A DNA stretch of 64,000 nt from Rhodospirillales bacterium (GTDB lineage Bacteria; Pseudomonadota; Alphaproteobacteria; ATCC43930; CGMCC-115725): positions 1-64,000 of the forward strand of contig DAHUYF010000156.1 in the NCBI GenBank assembly GCA_027315365.1, given 5' to 3'. Numbering within the stretch: the first letter of the stretch is position 1; each line of letters opens with the position of its first letter. The notes under the pieces are model-generated. The model did not search any database. It saw only the letters and a program-made list of their open reading frames with translations, and had not been told where the DNA came from. The position numbers and the translations under genes were made by a program. Of the stretch, positions 63,050 to 64,000 are shown piece by piece.

Positions 63050-64000
63050 CTAGCCCGAGCGGCGGGCGGCCTCGTCGCGCGCTCGCGGGCGAAGCTCCGC
63101 GGCGGCCGGTTTGGCGTCGATCTCGATGCGCTGGCGCGGCAGCGCCTGGGGATAGTCCTGCTGCAGGAACGCGATCATCTTCTCGCGCACCAGGCAGCGC
63201 AGATCCCAGGCCTGGCCGGAATCGTTCGCCGATACCAGCGCGCGCAGCTCCATCGTGCCGGCCAGCGCATGCGTCACCTGCAGCACCGCGACCTTGCCGC
63301 TCCACAGCGGCGTGGCGCGCACGATCTCGTCGAGCTTGCGGCGGAGCGCGTCGACCGGCACCGTGTAGTCGACGTTCCAATGCACCGTGCCGATCAGCTC
63401 GGCATTGGCCCGCGTCCAGTTCTCGAAGGGCTGCTCCAGCAGCCAGGCGAGCGGCACGATCATCCGCTGCCAGTTCCAGATCCGCACCACGATGTATGTG
63501 GCGGTGATCTCCTCGATCCAGCCCCACTGGCCGTTGATGACGACGGCGTCCTCGATGCGCAGCGGCTGGGTGAGCGCGAGCTGGATGCCGGCGATCAGGT
63601 TCGACAGCACCGGCCGCGCCGCCAGCCCGAGCACGATGCCGGCCGCGCCGGCCGAGGCGAGCAGGCTGACGCCGTATTTGCGCACCGCCGGGAACGCCAT
63701 CAGCGCCATGGCCAGCGTCAGCAGCACGATCAGCATATGCGACACGCGGCGCAGCACCTGCCACTGCGTCGTGTGCTTGCGCGCCATGACGTCGGTCTGG
63801 ATGTTCTTGCTCTGGCGCGAGATCTGATGCTCGCTCAGCACGTCGATGGCGACCAGCGCGGCCCAGCCGAGCACGCCGAAGAACGCCGCGCTCAGCGCGT
63901 GCAGCGCCACGAACTGCGCGGTGACGGAGAGCGGCGCCGCCGGCGCCACGCCGCTCAGCAGCGCGATCGCCAGCGCCCAGAACAGCAGCCCCTGGGTGCG
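63050..64000 (-). CDS. MscS-family mechanosensitive channel (5' end beyond window)
   Basis: A membrane channel protein of at least 316 residues within the window; the frame stays open to the right edge, where another hydrophobic helix is encoded, so the start lies outside. The conserved pore-lining helix and beta domain are visible: VSLLASAGAAGIVLGLAARP, VLSNLIAGIQLALTQPLRIE, DAVVINGQWGWIEEITATYI and VRIWNWQRMIVPLAWLLEQP. The C-terminal part fits the MscS cytoplasmic domain. Its stop is 36 bp before nasT on the same strand; any link to nitrate metabolism is unproved. Confidence 0.87.
   Translation of the reverse strand, partial: RTQGLLFWALAIALLSGVAPAAPLSVTAQFVALHALSAAFFGVLGWAALVAIDVLSEHQISRQSKNIQTDVMARKHTTQWQVLRRVSHMLIVLLTLAMALMAFPAVRKYGVSLLASAGAAGIVLGLAARPVLSNLIAGIQLALTQPLRIEDAVVINGQWGWIEEITATYIVVRIWNWQRMIVPLAWLLEQPFENWTRANAELIGTVHWNVDYTVPVDALRRKLDEIVRATPLWSGKVAVLQVTHALAGTMELRALVSANDSGQAWDLRCLVREKMIAFLQQDYPQALPRQRIEIDAKPAAAELRPRARDEAARRSG

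Overview
The window is one continuous, very GC-rich stretch of chromosome with dense gene packing, many 4-bp stop/start overlaps and no insertion sequences, tRNA/rRNA genes or CRISPR arrays that I can see. The gene set (EipB/DUF1849, HdaA-type DnaA homologue, DivK-PleD, aa3-oxidase subunit IV, EncFtn-encapsulin, lptD-lptG-lptF next to pepA-holC-ndk) points to an alphaproteobacterium, most likely a free-living Rhodospirillales- or Reyranella-like lineage. That placement is inference from gene content, not from a search.

Layout. 1-6.2 kb: LPS export genes lptF-lptG-lptD on the minus strand, then two large polytopic membrane proteins of unknown function. 6.2-8.7 kb: pepA-holC-ndk. 8.8-15.9 kb: an accessory metabolic block with an NTF2-like protein, a small lipoprotein, a ThDP enzyme, a DHDPS-like aldolase, an oxalate/formate-type MFS carrier with a possible 45-aa partner, and a gamma-glutamyltransferase-like enzyme without a signal peptide. 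15.9-26.1 kb: housekeeping genes (cytochrome oxidase subunit IV, membrane glycosyltransferase-like protein, purM with an apparent AUA start, DUF2066, CDP-alcohol phosphatidyltransferase, PerM-like permease, hdaA, sixA, ppk, ppx). 26.1-33.9 kb: CgeB-like glycosyltransferase, flavin monooxygenase, pyruvoyl arginine decarboxylase facing agmatinase, rnd, aspS and a SPOR lipoprotein. 34-41.2 kb: signalling and envelope genes (GGDEF protein, EipB, dinB-ROK kinase, divK-pleD, rpmG, peptidoglycan-binding lipoprotein). 41.2-49.3 kb: an FtsH paralogue, aldose epimerase, pyrrolidone peptidase, YkoP-like protein with a tyrosine phosphatase, cyclase, HpnP-like radical SAM protein and YjbQ. 49.3-53 kb: an encapsulin/encapsulated-ferritin iron-storage locus with small membrane and PAS proteins. 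53-64 kb: a complete nitrate assimilation locus read on the minus strand: nasT, nasS, a 434-bp structured leader, narK/nasA-type transporter, nirB, nirD, nitrate reductase and a HemD-like enzyme, preceded by an MscS channel that runs off the window.

Most notable observations: the AUA start of purM; an 80-bp intergenic repeat present twice between convergent genes, one copy fused to a perfect 22-bp palindrome that supplies the stop codon of a GGDEF gene; the structured leader beside nasTS; the encapsulin locus with uncharacterised neighbours; an HpnP-like radical SAM enzyme; a tail-to-tail arginine-to-putrescine gene pair sharing CTAG; and a small membrane ORF behind the OFA transporter.
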